Made by a program: the position numbers and the translations under genes. Of a DNA stretch of 64,000 nt, positions 8,218-16,750 are shown piece after piece. Source of the stretch: KBS-96 sp964247975 (lineage in GTDB: Bacteria; Acidobacteriota; Terriglobia; Bryobacterales; Bryobacteraceae); the NCBI GenBank assembly GCA_964247975.1, contig CAXTWH010000016.1:1-64000 (forward strand), read 5' to 3'. Position 1 is the stretch's first letter, and every line of letters begins with the position of its first letter. The notes under the pieces were generated by a model. It made no database searches. It saw only the letters and a program-made list of their open reading frames with translations, and was not told the DNA's origin.

Positions 8218-9075
8218 TTATCTGATGGATCGGCTTTGTTTCGCCAGTTCAGCGTGAAAACTGCTTTCGCTTTGGTTAAGGTAAGCTCGGTAATCCGCAG
8301 GTGCTATGAATGGGTTCGTTTGTTCTGTCTTCAGCGCGGCGCGTTTGCCTGCCAGATCATAAATTTCGCCGTGCGCGGCAAGAAAGATATCACAAGGCAG
8401 TGCTCGTAGAACCTGAAACGTGTGCTGGTAATCAGCCGCAATGTTAGGATACTTTGGATTGTTCACTAACTTATAGCCCGGCGTGGAAGTGCTGCAAACA
8501 AATACGACGTTCTCTGCTTTATTGCGGTCTTGAACCGTCATGGTCCAGGTAGTGCATCCTTTGGTGTGACCAGGGGTTAGGTGCGCCATCAGAACAGTGC
8601 CGCCCAAGCTTACAGTTCCGTTATCTCCAATTACTTGGTCCACCGTTACCGGCGGAAACTGGACGGTGTTGCCCCAGGTAAAATCGTCCCGGTCTCCCGT
8701 TTCCAGGGCGGTTTTATCCGCTTGGCTGGCAATCATTCGCGCCCCGGTCATGCGCTTCAGTTCGGCTAATCCCCCGGCGTGGTCATAATGAGCATGGCTG
8801 TTCACCAGATATTTCACGTCCTGTAGTTTGAACCCTAATGCAGTCACATTGCGTTCAATCTGCGGCGCGGTTTCGGGCAAGCCACCGTCAATTAGAATAT
8901 GGCCCTGCGGCGTAGTGATCAGATACGAAGTCAGGTCCGAAGCGCCCACGTAATAGATATTTCCGGCAATGCGGAACGGCGGCACGGGATTGTTCCAATT
9001 ACGATGGTCGCTCCGGGAAATCTGCGCTGTGCTCAAAGCTAATGCCATCAGCAAAACGAGCAAACGAAAGTTCAC
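8218..9075 (-). CDS. Subclass B3 metallo-beta-lactamase
   Basis: 285 residues with a cleavable signal peptide (about residues 1-18), so periplasmic. Zinc ligands are all present: HAHYDH gives His94, His96, Asp98 and His99; His170 lies in LTPGHTKGCTTW; His235 in LAAHGEIYDL. The GCTTW segment, the STSTPGYKLV region and YPNIAADY are hallmarks of B3 enzymes such as L1, FEZ-1 and THIN-B, which hydrolyse penicillins, cephalosporins and carbapenems. There is no mobile element or regulator nearby, so it looks like a resident chromosomal gene. Activity on beta-lactams is inferred; other lactonase-like roles cannot be excluded. Confidence 0.88.
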   Translation of the reverse strand: MNFRLLVLLMALALSTAQISRSDHRNWNNPVPPFRIAGNIYYVGASDLTSYLITTPQGHILIDGGLPETAPQIERNVTALGFKLQDVKYLVNSHAHYDHAGGLAELKRMTGARMIASQADKTALETGDRDDFTWGNTVQFPPVTVDQVIGDNGTVSLGGTVLMAHLTPGHTKGCTTWTMTVQDRNKAENVVFVCSTSTPGYKLVNNPKYPNIAADYQHTFQVLRALPCDIFLAAHGEIYDLAGKRAALKTEQTNPFIAPADYRAYLNQSESSFHAELAKQSRSIR

Positions 9076-9116
9076 AGCGGGAGAATAGCACAGCGCGTTG
9101 CCTAAGATAGGAGTGT

Positions 9117-10286
9117 ATGTCTAAATTGTCCATTCGCGATCTTGATCTGCAGGGCAAAACGGTTTTTATCCGCGTCGACTTCAATGTGCCGCTCGCGCCG
9201 GGCGGCCAGGAAATCACCAGTGATAAGCGGATCCGCTCGTCGATTCCCACGATTGAATACGCTTTGAAAGCAGGAGCCGGCGTGATTTTGGCCAGTCATC
9301 TGGGCCGCCCGAAAGGAAAACCGCATCCGGAAATGAGTTTGGCTCCAGTAGCTGCTCGTTTATCGGAACTGTTGCACGCACCGGTAAAAATGGCTCCAGA
9401 AAGTATCGGCAAAGATGTAATCGCGCTGAAACCGAAACAGGGTGAAATATTGTTGTTGGAAAATCTTCGTTTTCACGCCGAAGAAGAAGAAAATGATCCT
9501 GAGTTCTCAAAGCAGCTTGCTTCCTTAGCTGATGTCTATGTGAATGACGCTTTCGGTAGCGCCCATCGCGCCCATGCTTCCACGGTAGGCATGGTTGCTT
9601 ATCTGCCGAGCGCGGCGGCTGGCTTGTTGATGCACAAGGAATTGGAATGGCTCACAAAGGCCACTAAGAATCCTGATCGGCCCTGCGTAGCTCTGTTAGG
9701 GGGCGCGAAAGTATCCGACAAGATCGAAGTGATCCAGAACCTGATGAAAGTGGTGGATACGCTGCTGATCGGCGGCGCAATGGCCTACACGTTTTTGCAG
9801 GCGCAGAATCTGCCGACCGGTAAATCCCTGGTGGAAGCCGATAAAGTTGAGCTTGCCAAACGGTTATTGGAAGAAGCAAAAGGTAAACTGCTGTTGCCGG
9901 ATGACCATGTGATTGTCCGCGAAATCAAACCCGGCGCAGCGCACGAGACTGTTGAAACCATTGGTGATGACCAAATCGCGGTAGATATCGGACCTAAAAC
10001 TATTGAAAAATACGCGCATGTCATTAAAAGTGCGAAAACGATCATTTGGAACGGGCCGATGGGTATTTTTGAAATGCCGCCGTTTGATAAGGGAACAGTC
10101 GACTTAGCGAAGGCTGTCGCTTATTCCGGCGCAGTTTCGGTGGTGGGTGGCGGAGACTCGGAAAAAGCCATCAAATCGGCTGGTCTTTCTGACAGGATCA
10201 CTCACGTTTCAACAGGGGGCGGTGCTTCGTTGGAATTTTTGGGCGGAACAGAACTGCCGGGAGTAGCGGCTCTAACGGATAAATAA
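9117..10286 (+). CDS. pgk: Phosphoglycerate kinase
   Basis: 389 residues, the usual bacterial length. It transfers phosphate between 1,3-bisphosphoglycerate and ADP in glycolysis and gluconeogenesis. Visible landmarks: RVDFNVPL near the N-terminus, the substrate-binding SHLGRPKG, VNDAFGSAHRAHAST, LLGGAKVSDKI, WNGPMGIFE and the C-terminal GGGDSEKAIK/STGGGASLEFL nucleotide site. GGAG precedes the ATG. It is monocistronic, divergent from the lactamase gene and ended by a strong hairpin at 10291. Confidence 0.98.
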   Translation: MSKLSIRDLDLQGKTVFIRVDFNVPLAPGGQEITSDKRIRSSIPTIEYALKAGAGVILASHLGRPKGKPHPEMSLAPVAARLSELLHAPVKMAPESIGKDVIALKPKQGEILLLENLRFHAEEEENDPEFSKQLASLADVYVNDAFGSAHRAHASTVGMVAYLPSAAAGLLMHKELEWLTKATKNPDRPCVALLGGAKVSDKIEVIQNLMKVVDTLLIGGAMAYTFLQAQNLPTGKSLVEADKVELAKRLLEEAKGKLLLPDDHVIVREIKPGAAHETVETIGDDQIAVDIGPKTIEKYAHVIKSAKTIIWNGPMGIFEMPPFDKGTVDLAKAVAYSGAVSVVGGGDSEKAIKSAGLSDRITHVSTGGGASLEFLGGTELPGVAALTDK

Positions 10287-10290
10287 AAAA

Positions 10291-10313
10291 AGGCCGGACG
10301 TTTTGTCTGGCCT
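10291..10313. terminator. Bidirectional intrinsic terminator between pgk and the oxidase operon
   Basis: AGGCCGGAC and GTCTGGCCT pair as a 9-base stem (one G-T wobble) around a 5-base loop. A-rich sequence precedes it and a T-containing stretch follows, so it can serve both pgk and the convergent act-cox transcript that ends at 10336. Confidence 0.8.
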
Positions 10314-10335
10314 CTTCTAATTTAAACACAGTTAG

Positions 10336-10782
10336 TTAACGGGGAGTATCCAGCGGAACCTTCGCCGGGTTGGTAACTCTCTTTTCACCCAAATAAGGAA
10401 CACCCAGCTTTGCCGGACGCTCATAATCTCGACCTGCCGGCGCTTGTCCACCTTGAGTGACCAAATTTCCGCGCGTTCCCTTGTCCATGAAACTGAACAT
10501 CAGGAAAATGGCAAGCATGATTAAAGCTGTGCCCAAAATAATCGAGTTGATCGCTTTGTCATGCAACAGGTGCATAAAAAATAAGCAGACAACAGCGGCT
10601 TTGATTGTAGCAATGCCGATCGCCACAATAACGTTCGCTTCGCCGAAGTCGAATTGAGCAACTCCCACTGTGATGATTGTCAACAGCAGAAGAGTAGATA
10701 ACGTAATGAGGTACGTCCGAACTGCTTTATGCGGCTCGTGCGAATCAAGATTGTGGGTCGGTTCCAGTGTATGTTCGCTCAT
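10336..10782 (-). CDS. coxD: Cytochrome c oxidase subunit IV family protein
   Basis: 148 residues with three predicted membrane helices (about residues 22-42, 49-71 and 79-97) and a polar C-terminal tail. The helix-2 pattern ATIKAAVVCLFFMHLLH is the mark of the prokaryotic subunit IV family of haem-copper oxidases. It is last in the 12-gene act-cox run, 6 bases after subunit III. The family assists assembly or stability of the oxidase. Confidence 0.9.
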   Translation of the reverse strand: MSEHTLEPTHNLDSHEPHKAVRTYLITLSTLLLLTIITVGVAQFDFGEANVIVAIGIATIKAAVVCLFFMHLLHDKAINSIILGTALIMLAIFLMFSFMDKGTRGNLVTQGGQAPAGRDYERPAKLGVPYLGEKRVTNPAKVPLDTPR

Positions 10783-10788
10783 GAGTGT

Positions 10789-11481
10789 TTACCGGATTAA
10801 ATAAAGAAGCGGGAAAAGGTAAATCCAGATCACGTCCACCAAGTGCCAGTACAAACCGACCAAATCCACCGGAGTGTAATATGCACTGGAAAACTCGCCG
10901 CGTCGGGCTTTAATCAGCAGCCAAGTCAGAACGCCGATGCCGATCAGAATGTGAATTCCGTGCAGCCCGGTCATCATGAAATAAAAACTAAAGAAGATGA
11001 ATTGGTGGCCGGTCGGGTCTTCCGCATTCGAGAAGAAACGCCCAGGCAGCAGGCCATCATGAAATTTGTGAGAATACTCGAAGTATTTCACTGTTAAAAA
11101 GATACAAGCGCAGAGAATGGTGATGACCAGATAGGTGCAAAGCTGCTTCTGTTTATTGGTGGCTGCTTTGTGAACAGCCATCACCATTGTGAAACTGCTG
11201 ATCAGCAGCACCACCGTATTTAAAGCGCCGAGCGATTGCTGCAGATGTTTATGCCCCTCGTAAAACGCTTCGGGGAACTTGGACTGCATGTACGCGAAAC
11301 CCGCGAACAGCCCGCCGAACATCATGATTTCGGTGGCGAGGAACAGCCACATACCGATCTTCGTGGTATCGAACTGCTGTTCCTGCGTCGCAAAGTGATG
11401 TTGAAGGTGAGCATCGTGCTCGGCATGAACCGCCCCATGAGCGTCATGCCCTACAACCGTTGTGGTGGTGATTGAACTCAT
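10789..11481 (-). CDS. coxC: Cytochrome c oxidase subunit III
   Basis: 230 residues with five predicted membrane helices. Family signatures include GMWLFLATEIMMFGGLFAG in helix 1, KYFEYSHK, and the final GLYWHLVDVIWIYLFPLLYL. The N-terminus is His-rich (several H residues in the first 30), which is unusual and could bind metal. The gene sits between subunit I and subunit IV. Subunit III stabilises the proton-uptake side of subunit I. Confidence 0.95.
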   Translation of the reverse strand: MSSITTTTVVGHDAHGAVHAEHDAHLQHHFATQEQQFDTTKIGMWLFLATEIMMFGGLFAGFAYMQSKFPEAFYEGHKHLQQSLGALNTVVLLISSFTMVMAVHKAATNKQKQLCTYLVITILCACIFLTVKYFEYSHKFHDGLLPGRFFSNAEDPTGHQFIFFSFYFMMTGLHGIHILIGIGVLTWLLIKARRGEFSSAYYTPVDLVGLYWHLVDVIWIYLFPLLYLIR

Positions 11482-11502
11482 CTAGTTTCTTCTCGTTCTA
11501 GT

Positions 11503-13152
11503 TTAATGGGTACCGGTCGGGAAGAAGTCATAAGGTCCGTGAGTGGCGACCGGCTGACCTTCAAAATTCTCGGTAATCGGAGGCGATTGAGTCAGCCATT
11601 CCATTGTCTTACCGCCCCAGGGATTATTGGGAGCGTCGTAAGGCTTGCGGAGCGAAGCCAGCAAGTAAGCCGCTGTCATGAACAAGCCCGTTGCCAGAAT
11701 CCAGGAACCGATGGTGGAAAATGCGTGCATCGGCTGGAACTGGGGCAGGTAGTTGTAATAGCGTCGAGGCATTCCCTGGCCGCCCATTACGAACTGCGGG
11801 AAGAAGGTCGCATTGAAACCGATAAACACGATCACGGCGGCAATCTGCCCTAACCGCTCGTTGTACATGCGGCCCGTCATCTTCGGCCACCAGTAATGCA
11901 AAGCGCCCAGGAAGGCAATTACCGTTCCGCCCATCATCACGTAGTGAAAGTGAGCCACCACGAAGTAAGTATCGGTTAAGTGAACGTCAATTGAGAGCGC
12001 ACCAAGGAACACGCCAGTCAAACCGCCAATCGTAAACAGCAGGATGAAGGAGATAGCGTAGATCATCGGCGTTTCAAGCGAGATGGAACCTTTGTACATG
12101 GTGGCCAGCCAATTCCACACTTTGATGGCGGAAGGAATGGCAACCAGGAAAGTCAGGAAGGAGAACACCACATCTGCCGTTTCAGACTGCCCGGACACGA
12201 ACATGTGATGACCCCAAACAATGAACCCGATTAAAGCGATGGCGACGCTGGAAAACGCCACCATGCGGTAGCCGAACATGGTTTTTCGCGAGAACACCGG
12301 AACGATTTCGCTGACACAGGCAAAACCCGGCACGATCATGATGTACACCGCCGGATGCGAGTAAAACCAGAAGAAGTGCTGGAACAGAACCGGATCGCCG
12401 CCCAAGCTGGCATCGAAAATACCAATGCGGAACGTGCGCTCAATCACCATCAACAAAAGCGTGATCGCCAGAACGGGAGTCGCCATTACCTGCATCAAGG
12501 CAGTAGCGTACATACCCCAGCAGAACAGCGGCAGGTCAAAAAAGCCCATGCCCGGTGCTCGCAGTTTGTGAATGGTGGCGATAAAGTTGATGCCTGTGAA
12601 AATGGACGAGAAACCAACCACAAAAGCACCCATCGCCATCATCGAAACAGCGGTGTTGGTAGAAGTGCTGTAGGGCGTGTAAAAGGTCCAACCGGTATCC
12701 ACACCGCCGCTGATAATAGCAATCAACGCCATTGAGGCGCCGATCCAGTAAATATACAGACTCGCCAAGTTCAGCCGGGGAAACGCTACGTCCTTTGCGC
12801 CGAGCATCAGGGGCAAGACGAAGTTGCCGAGCGAAGCCGGAATCGACGGAATGATGAACAAAAACACCATCACCACGCCATGCAGCGTGAAGACGCGGTT
12901 GTAAGTATCGGCATCCATCAGTTTATGGCCGAATACAGTATGTTGCGGGGATAAAAGCGTTAAGCGCACCAGCAGCGCAAAAATGCCGCCGATCAGGAAC
13001 GCGGTAATTACCGAACACAAGTACATAATGCCGATGCGTTTGTGATCGATGGTGGTGAGCCAGCTTTTGATGCCCTTCGGACTCGTTAAATAATTGGGAC
13101 GCTCTGCCGGCCGGGTGCCGGTTTGAAAAGGAGCGGATATGACATCTGCCAT
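11503..13152 (-). CDS. coxA: Cytochrome c oxidase subunit I (caa3-type, A2 subfamily)
   Basis: 549 residues, about 12 membrane helices. It holds the low-spin haem, the haem a3-CuB site and the proton channels. His91 (TLHGVVM) is a low-spin haem ligand. The CuB segment reads YSHPAVY at 264-270, with His266 and the cross-link Tyr270. The acidic residue of A1 oxidases (HPEVY) is replaced by the Tyr-Ser motif, which defines the A2 subfamily, as in Rhodothermus caa3. The later VAHFHYVMMGG carries the haem a3 and low-spin haem ligands. It lies between subunits II and III in the operon. Confidence 0.97.
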   Translation of the reverse strand: MADVISAPFQTGTRPAERPNYLTSPKGIKSWLTTIDHKRIGIMYLCSVITAFLIGGIFALLVRLTLLSPQHTVFGHKLMDADTYNRVFTLHGVVMVFLFIIPSIPASLGNFVLPLMLGAKDVAFPRLNLASLYIYWIGASMALIAIISGGVDTGWTFYTPYSTSTNTAVSMMAMGAFVVGFSSIFTGINFIATIHKLRAPGMGFFDLPLFCWGMYATALMQVMATPVLAITLLLMVIERTFRIGIFDASLGGDPVLFQHFFWFYSHPAVYIMIVPGFACVSEIVPVFSRKTMFGYRMVAFSSVAIALIGFIVWGHHMFVSGQSETADVVFSFLTFLVAIPSAIKVWNWLATMYKGSISLETPMIYAISFILLFTIGGLTGVFLGALSIDVHLTDTYFVVAHFHYVMMGGTVIAFLGALHYWWPKMTGRMYNERLGQIAAVIVFIGFNATFFPQFVMGGQGMPRRYYNYLPQFQPMHAFSTIGSWILATGLFMTAAYLLASLRKPYDAPNNPWGGKTMEWLTQSPPITENFEGQPVATHGPYDFFPTGTH

Positions 13153-13178
13153 AACTTAAACCTTTCTACTCCTAAAAC

Positions 13179-14120
13179 CTACTTGTTACCTAAAGATTTG
13201 ATGTATGCAACCAGTCCATCGACTTCACGCGGACGCAACACACCCTGAAACACGGGCATAATATTATCGTACCCTTTAACAATCTTTGCGCCGGGTATCA
13301 AAATCGATTCGCGGATATAATTTTCATCAGCCATCACAGTCTGTCCATTCGCCAGCGGCTGCGGATGCCCGAAAACGCCTTTCCAGGATGGCCCCTGGCC
13401 GGCGGAACCATCAATTGAGTGGCAGGTAGAACAGCCTTTGCTGTTGTAAAGCTGCGCTCCTAACTGATCGAGCGGCATGTTTGGATCGATACCGCCGGTT
13501 TCCAGCCATTTCTGGTAAGCCGCATCGTCATCTACGTAGAGAGTAGCTGCCATATCGGAGTGACCGCGCCCGCAGTATTCAGCGCACTCTATATGATGCT
13601 GCCCCGCTACAGTGGGAGTAAACCAAACTTCCACATAGCGATCCGGCAGCACGTCGTGCTTCACCCGCATATCAGGAATAAAGAAATCGTGAATCACGTC
13701 TTCAGAGGAAGCCACAAATTTCACCGGCTTGCCGAGCGGCACATGAACTTCGTTAATAGCCCGAGCGCCGTCCTGATACTGAAACTGCCAAACCCATTTC
13801 TTAGCCGTAACCTGAATCTCCTGGGCATCGCCTGGAGCCACTCTGGCCTGCAAATAGCCCCGCACGCCCCAGAAGAAGATAATAATCACCAGGATTAAAG
13901 GAACAACAGTCCAGGTAAATTCCAGCCAATTGTTATGTGTCCAGTTCGGCGTCACCGTACCCGGTACGTGCTTGAACTTGATCACCGAATACACTGCAAC
14001 GCCGGCCACAATCAGGAAGAAAAACACGCTCAACCCGATGAGAAACATGTAAAAGGTGTCCAGCTCACCGGCGTAAACTGACCCCTGAGGCGGTAAAACA
14101 AGGGAACGTAACCAATCCAT
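13179..14120 (-). CDS. coxB: Cytochrome c oxidase subunit II with fused cytochrome c (caa3-type)
   Basis: 313 residues. There are two N-terminal membrane helices (about 23-46 and 70-88), then a cupredoxin domain with the CuA ligands His144, Cys179, Glu181, Cys183, His187 and Met190 (CAEYCGRGHSDM). The C-terminal cytochrome c domain has CSTCH at 230-234. This layout is diagnostic of a caa3 oxidase, in which the haem domain receives electrons directly. ATG at 14120 is preferred to the TTG at 14141 because it places an AAAGAGC box about 8 bases upstream and starts just after the SCO gene stops. Confidence 0.95.
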   Translation of the reverse strand: MDWLRSLVLPPQGSVYAGELDTFYMFLIGLSVFFFLIVAGVAVYSVIKFKHVPGTVTPNWTHNNWLEFTWTVVPLILVIIIFFWGVRGYLQARVAPGDAQEIQVTAKKWVWQFQYQDGARAINEVHVPLGKPVKFVASSEDVIHDFFIPDMRVKHDVLPDRYVEVWFTPTVAGQHHIECAEYCGRGHSDMAATLYVDDDAAYQKWLETGGIDPNMPLDQLGAQLYNSKGCSTCHSIDGSAGQGPSWKGVFGHPQPLANGQTVMADENYIRESILIPGAKIVKGYDNIMPVFQGVLRPREVDGLVAYIKSLGNK

Positions 14121-14124
14121 AGTA

Positions 14125-14955
14125 TTAATGCTCTTTCGCAACCGCTAATTCTTGCTCTGTCACTCGTCGCTTCCGTTCAGCCCGTAGCAAGCGCCAGCCG
14201 CCCCAACCCATCAGGAGCAGCACCAGCACACCGCTGCCCGTCATCACATTCGCGGCAAACGCCGTGTACGAACCCGCTTTCGGATCATAGTGATAACAAA
14301 ACAACAAAACCTGATCGACGCTCAGCTTCCACTTGTTCTGGCTGGCTTCGGTTAACGCCAGCCGGACATCCAAGGGTTTAAACCGGATTCCATACAAGTA
14401 TCGGCTCACCATTCCCGACGGCGACAAGAACATAATGGCCGCCGTATGGGCATAATTTTGTTGTCGTGGATCCCACTTGTAATGGAACCCCAACTGGTCT
14501 GCCAGTCTCTTCGAGTTTCCGGCGTAATCAGTCAGAAAATGCCAGTGGGCCGCAGCTTCGGGCTTTTCCAACCCGGCTAAATAAGTCTGCTTCTTCTTCC
14601 GGGCCAGATCAAAAGTCTCGGACGGATTAATTGTCACCGTCACAATCTCATACTGGTCCCCAGGCGTCCACGATATCTTTCGCAGCACATCCACTTGCCC
14701 ATTTAAGAGCAGGTTGCACAGCATCGGGCAGTTGTAATACACAAAGTTCAAGAGAACTGGACGGCCCGGCTGAAAAAAATCTTTTAACGGTTCCTGGTAG
14801 CCTTTTTCATTCGTAAATTCCAGAGCAAGATCAACAGTTTTGCCGACCTGCTCCTCAATTCCGACGCCTCGCAAAGGCAACGGCACACTATTGGTCGTCT
14901 GGCCTGTTAAGGTAAAGCTTACACTCAGGAACATCATGAGAGTGAACCACTTCAC
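14125..14955 (-). CDS. SCO1/SenC-family copper chaperone
   Basis: About 276 residues. A signal sequence or anchor leads into a thioredoxin-like domain with the copper-binding CPMLC pair, a third ligand in the NYAHTAAIMFLSP histidine region, and a C-terminal membrane helix (VLVLLLMGWGGWRLL). The family delivers copper to the CuA site of subunit II, the next gene. The start is uncertain. GTG at 14955 gives a compact signal peptide (KWFTLMMFLSVSFTLTG) but has poor spacing to its AGAGG; a GTG at 15003 inside the preceding gene is the alternative. Confidence 0.88.
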   Translation of the reverse strand: MKWFTLMMFLSVSFTLTGQTTNSVPLPLRGVGIEEQVGKTVDLALEFTNEKGYQEPLKDFFQPGRPVLLNFVYYNCPMLCNLLLNGQVDVLRKISWTPGDQYEIVTVTINPSETFDLARKKKQTYLAGLEKPEAAAHWHFLTDYAGNSKRLADQLGFHYKWDPRQQNYAHTAAIMFLSPSGMVSRYLYGIRFKPLDVRLALTEASQNKWKLSVDQVLLFCYHYDPKAGSYTAFAANVMTGSGVLVLLLMGWGGWRLLRAERKRRVTEQELAVAKEH

Positions 14956-14974
14956 AATTACCAGTTTACCTCTT

Positions 14975-15511
14975 TTATTTGTTTCCTGCGCTTCCTGGAA
15001 CACTTCCTTTTAAACTCGATCCTACGGTTCCGGCGGGTCCCTGCGCTCCCTGATTCATGGCCGGGTTTACTCCGCCTGTTCCGCCATCCTGCCCAGCTCC
15101 GGCACCTCCCGCAACTGGTTTCACCGGAGTTGGTTTCTGAAAATACTGCAGCTTGTTTGCGGCTGCTTCCTGGGCCACCAACTGCATCGCGCGGTCAATC
15201 GGAATCTGAATCACGCCGTTGTTACGGTCAATGTATTTGTAGCCGTTCAGCAGCTCATTTTCCTGCGTGCGCAGGTTTTGCAGATCCTCGGAAACCGGCA
15301 CTAAAACCTTCTGATAGGTGGCTACTTCTCTGATGTGATCAAAGTAGGCTTGGATGCCTAAGATCACTACAATCAAGCCAATAAAGGTGGCTGCGCCCAA
15401 GCCGGTAATCAGCAGCGCGCGCGGCTCGCCTCGATCAAAATCAGTTTCAGCCTTGATTTCCTGCGTAGTTCCAGGACCGGGTAGAGATGGGGGTGTTTTT
15501 GTTTCTTCCAT
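14975..15511 (-). CDS. Unknown single-helix membrane protein in the act-cox operon
   Basis: 178 residues. An acidic cytoplasmic N-terminus is followed by one membrane helix (about residues 33-53, LLITGLGAATFIGLIVVILGI), then a short soluble part (FDHIREVATYQKVLVPVSEDLQNLR) and a Gly/Pro/Ala-rich tail from about 130 to the end. It lies between actF and the SCO gene with short gaps, so it is made with the respiratory complexes. No catalytic motif is visible. An accessory or assembly role linking complex III and the oxidase is a guess from position only. Confidence 0.75.
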   Translation of the reverse strand: MEETKTPPSLPGPGTTQEIKAETDFDRGEPRALLITGLGAATFIGLIVVILGIQAYFDHIREVATYQKVLVPVSEDLQNLRTQENELLNGYKYIDRNNGVIQIPIDRAMQLVAQEAAANKLQYFQKPTPVKPVAGGAGAGQDGGTGGVNPAMNQGAQGPAGTVGSSLKGSVPGSAGNK

Positions 15512-15522
15512 CAGTTTGTCCT

Positions 15523-16740
15523 TTATTGATTCTTAAATGCCAGGCTTTGCACAAGCCGGATGTCGCCGACCGGAATTAATGAATGCCGCCGCATTTTGTT
15601 CCAGAACGCATAACCGTAAACGCTGGCAACAGCAATCACCGAAGTTAAATCCAGCCAGTGAATTTGTACGCCGGTGCGGTGCAGCATGGGCAGAACCATC
15701 CAATACACGTCGATATAGCAAACGATCAGCACATAAAAAGCGGCGAAGGCCAGGGTAGCGAAGCCGCGCTTGGACCAGCGCCCGATCAAAAACAGAAACG
15801 GAAACAGGAAATGCCCGAAAATCAGGAACAGGCTCACGTTGTACCAACTGCCCTGGTAGCGATGGAAGAAATACTGCGTTTCTTCGGGCAGGTTTGCGTA
15901 CCAGATCAGCATGTACTGAGCAAAAGCCGTATAAGCCCAGAACACAGTAACAGCAAACATCCATTTGCCGAGATCATGATAATGCTCGCGGGTAATAGTG
16001 TGTTCCAGCACTCCGTTGTTGCGCAGATACAACCCGACCAGCGTAATCACGCCGATACAGGCCAAACCGCCGTCGGCCATCGCGTAAGCGCCGAAAATGG
16101 TAGAAAAGGCTCGCGCATCGAGCGACATAATCCATTCCCAAGCAAACAAAGTGGCAATGATAAATAAAACCACCAGCCCAGGAGCAGCCCACCGTTCCGC
16201 CTGCTTCGATTCCGCCAAACCAGCCACAATGGATTGTTTGCCTACGGAATCCATGCGGATAGCGTGCTGATACACTTTCAACGCGAAAATCGACAAAATC
16301 GCCATCAACACAAACGCGCGAATCACCCAAACCGCAGGGTGAAAATAAGCTCCGCGCTCCAGCAGCACCGGGTCATGGCTGGCCACAACCGGATCAGCCC
16401 AGGTGTAAAGCTGATAAACGCCGAGGGCGACGGGAACAAATAACAACGCGGCGTAAGGAATGCCGCTCGCGATATTCTCCATCATGCGCCGTACTGTGAC
16501 GCTGGCGGCGGCACCGGTAATGTATTGAATAAACATCCAGAAGATACCGCCGATTGTAATCACCGTGCAGTACCAGAAACCGGCTAGATAAGAAAAGTAA
16601 AATTGTTTAGGATTGCTGAAAGCGCCAATCAGAGTCAGCAGCCAGGCGACCGCGCCGATAATAACAATCAGATTGCGCGCGCGGCTCCAAAGCTCGGAAG
16701 GCAGTTCGTAGCTGTCCTGTTTTGCGATCCCGTGTTCCAT
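15523..16740 (-). CDS. actF: Alternative complex III quinol-binding membrane subunit ActF
   Basis: 405 residues with about ten membrane helices, an NrfD/PsrC-like integral membrane protein paralogous to ActC. Landmarks: LPSELWSRARNLIVIIGAV at the N-terminus, FAWEWIMSLDARAFSTIFGAYAMADGG mid-protein and HDLGKWMFAVTVFWAYTAFAQYMLIWYANLPEET later, all typical of ActF. The start is the ATG at 16740, with AAGGA overlapping the actE stop 10 bases away. Longer upstream reading frame has no similarity and overlaps actE. With ActC it forms the membrane core that oxidises menaquinol. Confidence 0.93.
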   Translation of the reverse strand: MEHGIAKQDSYELPSELWSRARNLIVIIGAVAWLLTLIGAFSNPKQFYFSYLAGFWYCTVITIGGIFWMFIQYITGAAASVTVRRMMENIASGIPYAALLFVPVALGVYQLYTWADPVVASHDPVLLERGAYFHPAVWVIRAFVLMAILSIFALKVYQHAIRMDSVGKQSIVAGLAESKQAERWAAPGLVVLFIIATLFAWEWIMSLDARAFSTIFGAYAMADGGLACIGVITLVGLYLRNNGVLEHTITREHYHDLGKWMFAVTVFWAYTAFAQYMLIWYANLPEETQYFFHRYQGSWYNVSLFLIFGHFLFPFLFLIGRWSKRGFATLAFAAFYVLIVCYIDVYWMVLPMLHRTGVQIHWLDLTSVIAVASVYGYAFWNKMRRHSLIPVGDIRLVQSLAFKNQ

Positions 16741-16750
16741 AATTATGTCC

